A stretch of DNA of 64,000 bases from QHXW01 sp035297145 (GCA_035297145.1 DATGZN010000066.1:31223-95222); one strand, 5' to 3'; positions 50,590 through 59,754 are shown, numbered from the stretch's first letter. Made by a program: numbers and translations. Notes: a model not told the origin generated them from the sequence alone.

Positions 50590-50833
50590 GCTTCTGCTAC
50601 GCCACCATTCTCAAACAAGATTTTATCAACTTATGCTTCAATCGTAATGGACGATAAAGCCCCGGTTGCACGACGAGTCCACTGTATCGCACCGCAAAAG
50701 GCAGCGCGCGGTCTGCGTTTGTTCAGCTTGCAATTCGTTGCCGGTGCAGTCAGTAAAGCAGGCGGATCGTCGGGACTAAAGGTGGTCGGTCCGGATTGCT
50801 CGTCGGTTGTGATATGGCGGAGAATCGTGTTTG
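50590..50833. other. Divergent intergenic region between two cargo genes
   Basis: This 244-base stretch separates the start codons of the 383-residue unknown (minus) and the nuclease-like protein (plus) and should carry both promoters. A short minus-strand frame at 50631-50861 (76 codons, Ser/Thr/Pro/Ala-rich) is open but looks non-coding. No clear operator or palindrome was seen. Confidence 0.4.
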
Positions 50834-52102
50834 ATGCGCTCGGCCGAGTCGTTTTCGCCATTTCAAGATACCTTTCTCATCGCCGCGACGCGACAAATCA
50901 CGGAACAGCTCAAAGAGCAGGTCGACAGGGCAGACCTCTCCTACATTGCGAGCGTAAATCCTACGGAGTACGCCGAAAGCCTTGCGGTGCAGTTCGCGAT
51001 CTCGCCGCTCATTGTCGATGTCGAGCATGCGGCCATGAGTCCGCGCGAGGAGACGGTGCGGGCGGAATGGTTCGATATCTATTCCGGCCGACAGGCCGGT
51101 GATCTCCACACGCGACAGATCGTAACAGTTCATGTGCCTTTCACCGGTGATGCTGCGGTGTTTCGGTATCAGGCCAGCACTCGCAGGATTTGTCCGCGTC
51201 CGATATGGGTAGCCGGAGATGAGGTGTGCTTCGATGTGATTGTGCCCACGCACCCGTCGGCGGATATCAAAGGAGAGGTGAAGCGCATGTTGGCATGCCT
51301 CAGCGAGAACGCAAGATATCTCAACCAGGAGATTGCCCGCTTCAACCAGTCGTTGCCCGAGCTGGCGAAGAGCTTCGTTGATCGTCGTCGAGGGGAACTA
51401 CAGGAGCGCCTCGGCATCCTCGAAACGCTGGACCTCCCACTGAAAGAGGCGGATGCCGTACCCGCGAGCTTGTCAGTTCCTGTTGTACGAAAAACGTTAC
51501 CTGCACCCAAGCCAGCGCCGGGCTCGACGCCATATCGACACGCGTGGACGCTCGACGAGAACACCTATGAAGAAATACTCCAGGCAATCCAAAACAGAGG
51601 ACGATCCTGGGAACGATTGCCTCGCGCTTACGCGGGCAAGGGGGAGGATGCGCTTCGAGATGAGCTGATCGTCCAGCTCGCGTCACAGTTTGGCTGGGCG
51701 TCAACCACCGGCGAAACATTCAACAAGGCAGGAAAGACCGACATTTTGATGCGGTATTACCAGGAAAACCTGTTTGTCGCAGAGTGCAAATTCTGGCGCG
51801 GACGCCAGCAACACCTTGCAACGATTGACCAGCTGATCAAGTACCTCACGTGGCGAGACACCAAGACAGCGATCATCTACTTTCTGGACACTCGCGACGT
51901 GACCGCACCCCTTCGCGCAATTCAGGAGTGTACAGCAGAGCATTCGTGCTTTGTGGCACCCGATAGCACACGCGGCGAATCACGATTCGACTTTACTTTC
52001 CGCCTTCCCGACGACCCGGAACAAACATTCCACATTGCAATGCTCTGCTTCCACCTCCCCAAACCCAAACAGGACGAATCGCACACTAGCGGATCCAACT
52101 AA
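50834..52102 (+). CDS. PD-(D/E)XK nuclease-like protein (422 aa), putative defence nuclease
   Basis: The N-terminal 200 residues include IASVNPTEYAESLAVQFAIS and a helical segment FNQSLPELAKSFVDRRRGEL. The C-terminal domain has the restriction-endonuclease core: an acidic helix (DALRDELIVQLASQFGW), D303 in AGKTDILMRYY and E317-C-K319 in FVAECKFWRGRQQ, followed by TIDQLIKYLTWRDTKTAIIY. These match the D...ExK metal site. Similar uncharacterised proteins are widespread in bacteria as far as I recall. It stands next to a protein with a possible HEPN tail, so DNA or RNA cleavage in defence is a reasonable inference. Confidence 0.75.
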   Translation: MRSAESFSPFQDTFLIAATRQITEQLKEQVDRADLSYIASVNPTEYAESLAVQFAISPLIVDVEHAAMSPREETVRAEWFDIYSGRQAGDLHTRQIVTVHVPFTGDAAVFRYQASTRRICPRPIWVAGDEVCFDVIVPTHPSADIKGEVKRMLACLSENARYLNQEIARFNQSLPELAKSFVDRRRGELQERLGILETLDLPLKEADAVPASLSVPVVRKTLPAPKPAPGSTPYRHAWTLDENTYEEILQAIQNRGRSWERLPRAYAGKGEDALRDELIVQLASQFGWASTTGETFNKAGKTDILMRYYQENLFVAECKFWRGRQQHLATIDQLIKYLTWRDTKTAIIYFLDTRDVTAPLRAIQECTAEHSCFVAPDSTRGESRFDFTFRLPDDPEQTFHIAMLCFHLPKPKQDESHTSGSN

Positions 52103-52231
52103 AAGAGCGGCCCAAAAAGATTGGAACGACGTTGTAGCGCACGCTCTCGACTGATGTTGACGGGCCGCCCCGCGCATCCCGAGAATCGACGGGGTTTTCG
52201 GGACCCGTTCACTGGCTGGCTCGGCTCTAGA

Positions 52232-53158
52232 ATGAAGCACATGACGATACCGCTTCGCGTGTACGTTCACTTCCAACAGAACTTCGGCCAAATTCTGATC
52301 CAGGATACTGAGGGCAATTTCTCGCCGCTCGGGCAAGATTCACTGTTCTTGAATGTCGTGTATCTTTCCGACCACGATGTCTCCGATGAAGGACTCCGCC
52401 TGGCGTCTCATCGGCTGGACGGTCGAGAAATGCTCCTGCAAATGGTGCCTTGTCCTGACGGGCCACCGCATCGTGCTGGCATTCTGTTCTATCGAGAGCG
52501 TAGATTCGATCCCCCACCAGCAGAGTGCTTTTTGGCCGCGACCGCTCGGAGCCATGATTTCAGCTGGATATCGGACTTGCGCAGGGGCCAGCCAGGCAAC
52601 TTCGTCGGAGGTTCACTCAACGCCCCTGAATTGTGGCGCATCGCCAGAAACCCTGATACGGATTCTGCGAACCGACTCGTCTTCACGCTGACGCCGAGGC
52701 GCCTGGCAAGCGGTCTCCCACAACCAAAATTTGAGGCGATTTCGAATCCAATCTTGCGCGAGGAAGCCAAGCGAAACTGGGCAGCCCTCGAAGTCAATCT
52801 GGTACAGTCGCAGCATCATGCCGCGGTGACTAGTGCCAAGAACGTCGCGGAGGCCATTCTTGCTGACCGGTTGCCGAAGCCCGTAGGCTCAACGAAGAAG
52901 CGAACCTTGGACGACCTGCTCGGGGAGGTCAAGACAACGCTTGAACGAAAGAATAGTCCAGGCTCAGGCGCCGAACGGCCACCAGTTCCTCTCCTCAGCT
53001 CGCTCGACTACCATTTGTTCAGCATATTGCGTGAACTCCACGCCCGCAGTCACCCGGAACGAGCGGAGAAGGAAGGCGGCCAAGTCAGTCTGGATCTCGC
53101 TATGACGGCGGTTCCGAATCTGGTCCACGTTCTCAAATCTTTGAAGCTGGCTGAGTGA
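52232..53158 (+). CDS. Cargo protein with possible HEPN-like C-terminus (308 aa)
   Basis: From ATG 52232 (ATG 52241 is an alternative) the N-terminal domain is beta-rich (IPLRVYVHFQQNFGQILIQD, LVFTLTPRRLASGLPQPKFE). The helical C-terminal 100 residues contain NLVQSQHHAAVTSAKNVAEA and LRELHARSHPERAE, where R267 and H274 give an Rx6H pattern like the HEPN RNase motif Rx4-6H. That motif is short and could be chance. It follows the nuclease-like gene by about 130 bases on the same strand and is probably part of one unit with it. Confidence 0.55.
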   Translation: MKHMTIPLRVYVHFQQNFGQILIQDTEGNFSPLGQDSLFLNVVYLSDHDVSDEGLRLASHRLDGREMLLQMVPCPDGPPHRAGILFYRERRFDPPPAECFLAATARSHDFSWISDLRRGQPGNFVGGSLNAPELWRIARNPDTDSANRLVFTLTPRRLASGLPQPKFEAISNPILREEAKRNWAALEVNLVQSQHHAAVTSAKNVAEAILADRLPKPVGSTKKRTLDDLLGEVKTTLERKNSPGSGAERPPVPLLSSLDYHLFSILRELHARSHPERAEKEGGQVSLDLAMTAVPNLVHVLKSLKLAE

Positions 53159-53240
53159 GTCCTGGCAAACGGACCAACATCGAGTCTGCGCGGTCACTAG
53201 AAACTCCAGTCTGGGCCGAGAACAGAGCCTCAGTCGCGAT

Positions 53241-55709
53241 CTACTCAGCTCGTAAGGCCTCAACAGGATTTACGACAGATGCTCGGTGCGCTGGAATATA
53301 GCTCGCGACCGCTGCAGCAACGAGCAGGCCGACCGATACCATCGCATAGGTAAGCGGATCGACCGGCCGGATCTTGAACAGCATCGAAGACATAATCCGC
53401 GTCACTGCCGCAGCCGCGACCAGGCCCATGGCCACGCCGATCGCGGTGAGCAGGAGGCCATGGCGAACGACCATTGCTGTTAACGCGTTTTGCTCGGCGC
53501 CGAGAGCGATGCGAATGCCCATCTCCCGCGTCCGCTGCGATACCGAGTACGAGATCACGCCGTAGATCCCTACGACACCGAGTAGCAGCGCCATACCTCC
53601 TGCGATGGCGAGCATGACGAGCGTAAACGAACTCCGTGCCATCGAATCGCGATAGACCTCCTCCAGGGTGTGGATACTGGCCAGCGGGACATCAGGATTG
53701 ATCGACCACACGGCTTGGCGGACCTCTTTGAGAAAACTTTCAGAGCCGGCGCGAGTGCTGCGAATGGCGAAAACCGCGCGACGCTGTATGAAGACCTCAT
53801 TGCCCCAAAAGTTCTTCATCATGACCGGCCAGTACACGGTCGTTGGCGCCTTCTGATCGGCGCCATCGCTGCGGATGTCTCCCACGACGCCGACAATCTC
53901 GCGCCAAGGATCTTTCATACCCTCGCGAATGCGTTTACCGATGGCCGCCCGAGGTTGTTGCCAAAGCTCACGCGCCATATTCTCCGAGATCATGACGACC
54001 GGCCGTTGGTCATAGATGTCGGTCCACGTGAGATCTCGTCCGGCTATCAGCCGGGTGCCCATGGTCTGAAAAAAGCCAGGCCCAACGAACTTGAACCGGC
54101 GCAGCGGCGGCATTTGTCCCTCGGCGTACGTCCGGTCCTCGGCGTATAGTAAATCGGTGCTGTTGTTTCCGTCGGTGGGAACGGAGTTTGCAAAGGCGGC
54201 TGAGGAAACACCTGGGATGGCCGAGATCCTTCTCAGCATCTCCTGCTGCATGCGCACCACGCGCTCCGGCTCCTTCACCTGACTCTCAGGAACGAAAACA
54301 GCGAGGGTCTGCAACTCGCGTGGGCTCGTGAATCCGGGCTGGACATGCCGCAGCGCGAGAAACGTCCGGATCATCAGGCCGGAGCCAATTAACAGGACCA
54401 TCGCTAGCGCCACCTGTACCACCACCAGCGTATTCCGCGTGCGATGTGTTTCTTTGCTCTGACTTAATGTTCGCCCGCCAGCGCGAAGCGCAGCCGTCAC
54501 GCTAGGCGCTGCGAATTTGACCACGGGCATCAGGCCGAAAAGGACTCCGGCGACTAGTGAGACGGCAAGCGTGAACAGCAGGACCACAGGATCGATGGTG
54601 ATGTTTTCGAGACGAGGAAGGAAGGCCGGTGCAAGCGTGACTAGAAGGCGCAGCGCTGCATACGCAAGCCCCAGTCCGATGATTCCACCGAGCATCGCCA
54701 GAAACACGCTCTCAACCAGGAACTCCCTGGCGATCTGGGCCGAACCGGCACCCAGAGCAGTCCGAATGGCAAGTTCTTGCTGGCGTCCTTCGGCGCGGAC
54801 CAGAAGCAAGTTGGCAACATTCGCGCACGCGATCAGCAGCACCACGCCGATACTTGCCATCAGTACCCACAGCACTTTTCCCAAATCGCCGATCACGTCC
54901 TGCTTCAGCGACCGCAACGTGGCCTGGATGTGAGCGTCCTCGAATATCTTAGGGCTGAAACCAGGTGGCGGCGGGAATTTCATGCCCACCATCGGGATCA
55001 TTCGCGCGACATCGGCGTTCGCCTGCGTCAGGGTAACACCTGGCTTGAGCCTGGCAACACCGTAGTAGCTGAAGTTTCCGAGAAATACTTTGGCGCGTTC
55101 GAACTGAAAGGGGAAGATCAGATCCGGTTTCTCCTCAAAGAACCGGAAGCTTGAGGGCATAACGCCGATGATCTCTCTGGCCGTTCCATCCGCCATAATG
55201 CGGCGGCCGAGCACTGACGCATCGCCGCCGAATTTGCGCTGCCAATAGGCGTGGGTCAGGATCACTGTTTCCGGATTGCCGTGGGCCTCATCCTTCAACG
55301 TGAACCACCTGCCGAGAATCGGCTGAACACCCAGGGCCGCAAGTGTGCCGGAAGTAACGTCAACAGCCGAGACCCGCTCGGGTGCTCCTAGGCCGGTAAC
55401 GCTGACGCCGTCTCCGGTCCAAATCCCGAAGTGTTGAAAGGTCCGATTCTCCTCCAGAAACGTGAAGTAGTCGGAAGGCGAGCACTGGACATCCTTGATG
55501 CCGATGCCTGGCGCCGTTTGCCAAACGCTCACCAGTCTCTCGGGATCCGGATACGGAAGAGGTTTGAGCAGAATGCCGTTGACGACGCTGAAGATCGCGC
55601 TATTGGCGCCGACTGCGACCGCGATCGTGAACAGCGTCACCACCGTGAACATGGGCGAGCGCATCAGCCTGCGCAAGACGTGTTTGAGCTGAGTTCCAAA
55701 GCCGCTCAC
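53241..55709 (-). CDS. MacB/FtsX-type ABC permease of the ADOP group
   Basis: About 822 residues from GTG 55709 (GGAGG ten bases upstream). Two repeats of MacB periplasmic core plus FtsX permease: LRRLMRSPMFTVVTLFTIAV, ANSAIFSVVNGILLKPLPYP, then a second half ending YIPAHRASVVNPVEALRAE. Such double-length permeases without a fused ATPase are abundant in Acidobacteriota. They probably work with a separate ATPase in export or envelope stress. It is 82 bases past the last island gene on the opposite strand. Confidence 0.93.
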   Translation of the reverse strand: MSGFGTQLKHVLRRLMRSPMFTVVTLFTIAVAVGANSAIFSVVNGILLKPLPYPDPERLVSVWQTAPGIGIKDVQCSPSDYFTFLEENRTFQHFGIWTGDGVSVTGLGAPERVSAVDVTSGTLAALGVQPILGRWFTLKDEAHGNPETVILTHAYWQRKFGGDASVLGRRIMADGTAREIIGVMPSSFRFFEEKPDLIFPFQFERAKVFLGNFSYYGVARLKPGVTLTQANADVARMIPMVGMKFPPPPGFSPKIFEDAHIQATLRSLKQDVIGDLGKVLWVLMASIGVVLLIACANVANLLLVRAEGRQQELAIRTALGAGSAQIAREFLVESVFLAMLGGIIGLGLAYAALRLLVTLAPAFLPRLENITIDPVVLLFTLAVSLVAGVLFGLMPVVKFAAPSVTAALRAGGRTLSQSKETHRTRNTLVVVQVALAMVLLIGSGLMIRTFLALRHVQPGFTSPRELQTLAVFVPESQVKEPERVVRMQQEMLRRISAIPGVSSAAFANSVPTDGNNSTDLLYAEDRTYAEGQMPPLRRFKFVGPGFFQTMGTRLIAGRDLTWTDIYDQRPVVMISENMARELWQQPRAAIGKRIREGMKDPWREIVGVVGDIRSDGADQKAPTTVYWPVMMKNFWGNEVFIQRRAVFAIRSTRAGSESFLKEVRQAVWSINPDVPLASIHTLEEVYRDSMARSSFTLVMLAIAGGMALLLGVVGIYGVISYSVSQRTREMGIRIALGAEQNALTAMVVRHGLLLTAIGVAMGLVAAAAVTRIMSSMLFKIRPVDPLTYAMVSVGLLVAAAVASYIPAHRASVVNPVEALRAE

Positions 55710-56072
55710 GATATATGGCCCTCCAACGCAGGGCGAAGCCGAGCGTGCTATAAGCCTGATACGCTCCGCCAGAGGTAAAGTTCGCAATTTGTTTTGGAAG
55801 AGTGCCGCGTAATACGCTCAGAGCCCAAGTCTGCGGGGCCGGGAGCTGTGCATTGTCGTCCGGGCAGCTTCTGATAATAGCGACTGCACAACGGCAACGA
55901 AGCCGCGCAGATGGCGTAGTTCCACACCGGTTGGATGACGGATGACCGGCGATGCGGTGGTCGTCGTGAGGCAGTGGAGCCGGCGGAGGAAGCCCGTCCG
56001 GGTTTGAAATCGGCTGGGCATGTCCGCGCACAGGCGTGACCGCAGACACCCAACATCAGCGACTGTTAAAAT
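55710..56072. other. Gene-free 363-base intergenic region
   Basis: This lies between the divergent starts of the ADOP permease and the 187-residue protein. Open frames on the minus strand here (for example 55748-56056) are Arg/Ser/Pro-rich and look non-coding. No repeat, tRNA fragment or terminator was identified. It presumably holds two promoters. Confidence 0.4.
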
Positions 56073-56078
56073 GTGTCT

Positions 56079-56639
56079 ATGGAAGCTCGTGATCTATTCG
56101 CGCGCGGGAAGCTTCTTAACCTGAATCAGTTGCGCCTGGACCGACCAGATTGGTCTGACCGGCTCCCGATCATGTATAGGCGCCCCACGCCAGCATCAAA
56201 AGAGCTTGTTCGCTGGCACTGGTCCTACCTCGTGCCGGTGAACTTCCGGGAGAGCTACGACCTGTGGCGGATGAAGCGCCGTCACCGCCGCAACCTCGAA
56301 CAAATTGAGATCGACGAGCTGAACGAGGTCTGCGAACAGGCAATGATTGACGATTCGCCGGCGAAGATCGGAGCGATCTACGAGAAGCACGCCTTGCGCC
56401 GGGTCCAATCTCGTTTCCTCGTCGCGACGAAGGAGCGCCCACGGCTCGAATGCCTTGCCGAACGTTGGGACGTGGACTGCTCAAAGCTGATCGATCAAGG
56501 CGAAGCCAACGAGCAGAGCATTACGAACGTGCGCCGCGCCATCCACAACGCACGTTGGACATTCGCGGAGCGCATCGCGCGCACGCTGATCCCCGTACTC
56601 AGTCTGCTCGTCGCCTTGGTTGCGCTTCTAATGCGCTGA
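56079..56639 (+). CDS. Hypothetical protein with C-terminal membrane anchor
   Basis: About 186 residues: YLVPVNFRESYDLWRMKRRH, RRNLEQIEIDELNEVCEQAM, AIYEKHALRRVQSRFLVATK, and a final hydrophobic segment (IPVLSLLVALVALLM). It is a cytoplasmic, highly charged helical domain tethered by a C-terminal tail. No family is recognised. GTG 56073 is an alternative start two codons earlier. Confidence 0.6.
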   Translation: MEARDLFARGKLLNLNQLRLDRPDWSDRLPIMYRRPTPASKELVRWHWSYLVPVNFRESYDLWRMKRRHRRNLEQIEIDELNEVCEQAMIDDSPAKIGAIYEKHALRRVQSRFLVATKERPRLECLAERWDVDCSKLIDQGEANEQSITNVRRAIHNARWTFAERIARTLIPVLSLLVALVALLMR

Positions 56640-56912
56640 CCCTCTTGTCACCCGACAACCACTCCATCCGATCAGGTTTCTCGGAGGGTCGGGAGGGCAC
56701 CTCTTCAGGCATTCTCTTCACCTAATGCACCCGCCCCTGCCGTCGGCGACTCGTACGGAGGCCGACGAATGCACACCATTCTCCGGTTACCGCGTAAACG
56801 GGACAGAGCATGTGTGCGCATTGGCCGCCAGCAAGGGTCGGCGGACGCTGCAGCTGAACGAGCTAGCGCGTGCCCTTCGGCAGTCGCACGACGGCTGTTG
56901 CGAGCGTGCCTC

Positions 56913-57476
56913 TTAGCGGATCTGGGTATCCAGTCCCGCGATTTCGCGTTCGATCCGGCGCGCCCTGCTCCGCGCCAACGGAATCACCACCGCGAAAGGC
57001 GAAGCCAGATAGGCCGAGGTCAGCGCCACCGAAGGAACAACTCCCAACTGCGGAATGAGAAAGCCCAACAAGATCACCGCTGGACCGGGAACAAACGGCA
57101 GCAGGAACCTCTTCCAAATGCTCAGGACCAGCTCGCGCTGCCGCACCAGTTGCGAGCGGTACGCCACTGCGGTCGACCCGGCCTGCTCCTTTGCGCCGCG
57201 GCGCAATGAACGCCACTGGTAAAGAAAGACTACCTCGCCGATGAACGTCAGGACCAAGCCAATGCGCGGCAGCGTGTACGGCAGCCGGTAGAAGAACCAG
57301 GCGCACAGCGCCGCGGAAAGGATGGACAGCGAAGCGCCGGCCCAGAACGCCCTCCGCTTGTTGCCTTCACACAGCACGCTTCTGCGCCTCAGTTCGTCGG
57401 CCGGTATTCGGACCGGGTCCGCTGGCTGGCTGTGCCAGACATCCTGCATGTCGTCCGGTTTGAGTTCATTCGCCAT
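56913..57476 (-). CDS. Membrane protein coupled to an ECF sigma factor
   Basis: A 187-residue protein with four hydrophobic segments (AFWAGASLSILSAALCAWFF, LVLTFIGEVVFLYQW, FVPGPAVILLGFLIPQLGVV, VALTSAYLASPFAVVIPLA). The N-terminus DDMQDVWHSQPADPVRIPAD resembles the short cytoplasmic lead of membrane proteins found next to sigma genes. It begins within the last codons of the sigma-factor gene, 11 bases of overlap, so it may act as its anti-sigma or sensor. No classical zinc anti-sigma motif is seen. Confidence 0.7.
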   Translation of the reverse strand: MANELKPDDMQDVWHSQPADPVRIPADELRRRSVLCEGNKRRAFWAGASLSILSAALCAWFFYRLPYTLPRIGLVLTFIGEVVFLYQWRSLRRGAKEQAGSTAVAYRSQLVRQRELVLSIWKRFLLPFVPGPAVILLGFLIPQLGVVPSVALTSAYLASPFAVVIPLARSRARRIEREIAGLDTQIR

Positions 57477-58020
57477 GGATACCTCCGCGCCGCGAGCGCC
57501 GGGCGAGAATCTGCTTGATGCGGTGAATTTTCTGCGCCACGTTGGCCGACTTGAGCCCGGTGATCTCGCCGATCGATGTGGCGTCCATACCTTCGAGATA
57601 GGACAGGATGACCTGCCGGTCCACCGGGTCGAGCCGTTGAATCAGACGCAGAAGATCCTCGACCGCAGTGCGGCGGTCCACGGCAAACCGGTCCTCCTCG
57701 CGGAGCGGCATGGCCTCGATTTCTTCTAGGCTCACCAGGCCCGCACGGCTGCGGCGCTGCCTGATGATGTGCGACGCCGCCGTATTGTGCGCCACTTGGT
57801 AGACCCAAGTGCGCAGCGAACAGCGGTGGTCGAAACTCGCGAAGCTCCGCCACAGGGCCAGGTGAATTTCCTGCAGCAGGTCGCGACGGGCTTCCGGGTC
57901 CGCCTCGTAAGCCCGTGCGAGCCGCTCGAGCGGAGCGCTATAGTTGGCGGCCGCCTCCTCATACAACTCGTCCGGACCGCAACCACCGACCGATTCGGTC
58001 ACGTCTTGCCTCACACCCAA
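57466..58020 (-). CDS. ECF-type RNA polymerase sigma factor
   Basis: A 184-residue sigma-70 family protein. Region 2: ARRDLLQEIHLALWRSFASF, then CSLRTWVYQVAHNTAASHII. Region 4: RLDPVDRQVILSYLEGMDAT, then SIGEITGLKSANVAQKIHRI. It should direct polymerase to a small regulon, probably including its own operon. The first residues are uncertain because several GTG/TTG starts fit. Confidence 0.9.
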   Translation of the reverse strand: MGVRQDVTESVGGCGPDELYEEAAANYSAPLERLARAYEADPEARRDLLQEIHLALWRSFASFDHRCSLRTWVYQVAHNTAASHIIRQRRSRAGLVSLEEIEAMPLREEDRFAVDRRTAVEDLLRLIQRLDPVDRQVILSYLEGMDATSIGEITGLKSANVAQKIHRIKQILARRSRRGGIHGE

Positions 58021-58435
58021 GGTAGTCGATCCCGGAAGGGTGGTTCTGACAGATCTATTTCGGCTGTTAACGGTGGGCAGAACTCGACATGATCGCGAGC
58101 GCCTTAACTCGGCGGTTCAGCACGCTGCCAGTACCGATCCGGCCCGGTCAAGATCCCGACGCAGCGGTTGCGCGCACCGCGGCACGATAGAGGATGTGAT
58201 ATCCCCAAGACGCTGGTGATCGCACAAGTCAAACGGCAGTTGTACGGAACGCCCTGTCAGTGAAGTGCCCTGCCGTTCTGGGCGGTCGACCACTTGGAGA
58301 ATGCCTCCGAGAAGATCTTCTTCGTGATCGGTCCTGTGAAGTCGCGCTCCATGCAGAAGCAGGTCGCTCTCTGACAGCTCTCGATCTGTAAGCGAGCTTG
58401 GCAACCTCCGGCCTCGTGGCGCCGCAAATTGTGGC
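58021..58435. other. Gene-free 415-base stretch with a possible gene scrap
   Basis: No complete gene is convincing. On the plus strand about 58202-58375 reads KTLVIAQVKRQLYGTPCQ, stop, then FWAVDHLENASEKIFFVIGP and VKSRSMQKQVAL, stop, which has the look of a decayed fragment but no known family. The minus-strand frame at 58117-58404 looks non-coding. The sigma-factor promoter should lie in the left part. Confidence 0.35.
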
Positions 58436-58735
58436 CTAGCTGGAAGGCGTGGGTGGCCGCCTCTCCGCCCGCTTCGTTAAGCTCTTCCGTAAACCTTCAG
58501 CCCGCTTCTCAACCGTCTTAAACAAATCCGAGAGCGTAATTCCCAGCGCCTTGGACATCTTCTGCAGATTGCCGAGGCTCACGTTTGCCTCACCCCGCTC
58601 CAGCGTGCCCATGTATGTGCGATGAACGCCAGCGGCATCCGCAAAGCCCTCCTGGGAATATCCGGCTTTCTTACGCAGCTCTCGAATCCGCTCTCCCAGG
58701 GCCCTTTGCAATGCTATCTCTGGTTGATCTTGCAC
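58436..58735 (-). CDS. XRE-family transcriptional regulator
   Basis: A 99-residue Cro/CI-type HTH protein: LGERIRELRKKAGYSQEGFA, DAAGVHRTYMGTLERGEANV, SLGNLQKMSKALGITLSDLF. GTG start at 58735. Divergent from the PEGA-domain gene with 53 bases between starts, so it probably regulates both. Confidence 0.9.
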   Translation of the reverse strand: MQDQPEIALQRALGERIRELRKKAGYSQEGFADAAGVHRTYMGTLERGEANVSLGNLQKMSKALGITLSDLFKTVEKRAEGLRKSLTKRAERRPPTPSS

Positions 58736-58788
58736 GCTCCTGAGTTTCGGGTTAGGATACTGGCGCGGTCTACATGCGTTAAATAGAC

Positions 58789-59754
58789 ATGTTTTACGTA
58801 GATACTAAAGCGCCCAGAACGGCGTCACTGGCGTTGATCGCGCTCCTCGCCTCCCTTGGCTTTCCGGCCCTCGCCAGCGATCAGCAGGCAGCGACGCTGA
58901 CCATTCGCGCCGTGGCTTACCGGCTCATCCCTCACGAACGCACGACCTCTTACACCACACCGGGGTACAGCAATTCCAGCTGTTACGGGAGCGGGAATGG
59001 CACGGCCACTGACTGGGGCTACATGACCACCATCAATGTCAACACTCACACGAACTGCCAGACGGTCACCACGCCTCCGCACGAATACTCCCATACCCGC
59101 CGAACTATGGAGGTGTACAACCTCGTGGAAGCGAACGGCATGGGCTACACGATTCGGTGTACCGCAAGCTGGGTCGGAAGTGCGTGTAGCGGGCTGATCC
59201 CCGGCGATACCTTCTCGGCCGAAGTGAAGGACACGACCATGTGGATCATTGGCCGGAAGGGCGGCAACATGGGTAAAGAGGCTCGTGCGAAATTCCGCAT
59301 CATGGACATTCGGCCTTTGCCGTCGGTGGCGTCGACTCAGACTGCCGCGCCAGCAATCACCCCAGTACCGGCGCCTGTGCAATCCGCGACTAACTTGCCT
59401 CCAGCAGTTGTGCCCGCTTCCGCCAACGTAGCCCCCACACCGAGGAGGCCTGCGGCGCTGACGACACCGCCGTCGCAGCCGGCGCCTGTTCCGGTGCCCG
59501 CGGCAGCTGAAACGCAGCCGATGGACCCCGAGGCCAAGCCTCTACTCACCGTCACCTCAGATCCGAGCGGCGCGTCCGTGGAAATCAACGGCGTATCGGT
59601 TGGGACAACGCCGGTAACCGTGCCCCTCGTGAAGGGAACGAAGTTTGAACTAGCGGTTAGGGAAGATGGCTACGTGCCGTGGGTCACGCACTCGGTGGCG
59701 AACTATGGCAAGTTCACGATGAACGCGAACCTGACGCGAGAAGTATTTCGCTGA
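58789..59754 (+). CDS. Secreted PEGA-domain protein
   Basis: A 321-residue protein with a signal peptide (ASLALIALLASLGFPALASD). A Cys-containing domain follows (NSSCYGSGNGTATDWGYMTT, IRCTASWVGSACSGLIPGDT). A Pro/Ala-rich linker runs at about residues 185-250. A PEGA domain closes it (LLTVTSDPSGASVEINGVSV, GTTPVTVPLVKGTKFELAVR). PEGA domains are extracytoplasmic beta modules often bound to polysaccharide or sensors. Function is not known. Confidence 0.82.
   Translation: MFYVDTKAPRTASLALIALLASLGFPALASDQQAATLTIRAVAYRLIPHERTTSYTTPGYSNSSCYGSGNGTATDWGYMTTINVNTHTNCQTVTTPPHEYSHTRRTMEVYNLVEANGMGYTIRCTASWVGSACSGLIPGDTFSAEVKDTTMWIIGRKGGNMGKEARAKFRIMDIRPLPSVASTQTAAPAITPVPAPVQSATNLPPAVVPASANVAPTPRRPAALTTPPSQPAPVPVPAAAETQPMDPEAKPLLTVTSDPSGASVEINGVSVGTTPVTVPLVKGTKFELAVREDGYVPWVTHSVANYGKFTMNANLTREVFR

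Noticed and set aside
50631..50861. 76-codon minus-strand frame between two cargo genes
   Set aside because: Ser/Thr/Pro-rich without domain character and overlapping the start of the nuclease-like gene; probably promoter DNA.
55748..56056. 102-codon minus-strand frame upstream of the ADOP permease
   Set aside because: Composition (Arg, Ser, Pro, Cys) is typical of spurious frames in GC-rich DNA; the ADOP start is fixed by GTG with GGAGG downstream of it.
56725..56916. 63-codon plus-strand frame
   Set aside because: No ribosome site and no protein-like features; treated as intergenic. The gap 56640-56912 holds nothing I can support.
58117..58404. 95-codon minus-strand frame
   Set aside because: No motif and Arg/Leu/Ser-rich composition; the opposite strand shows a better though broken coding trace.
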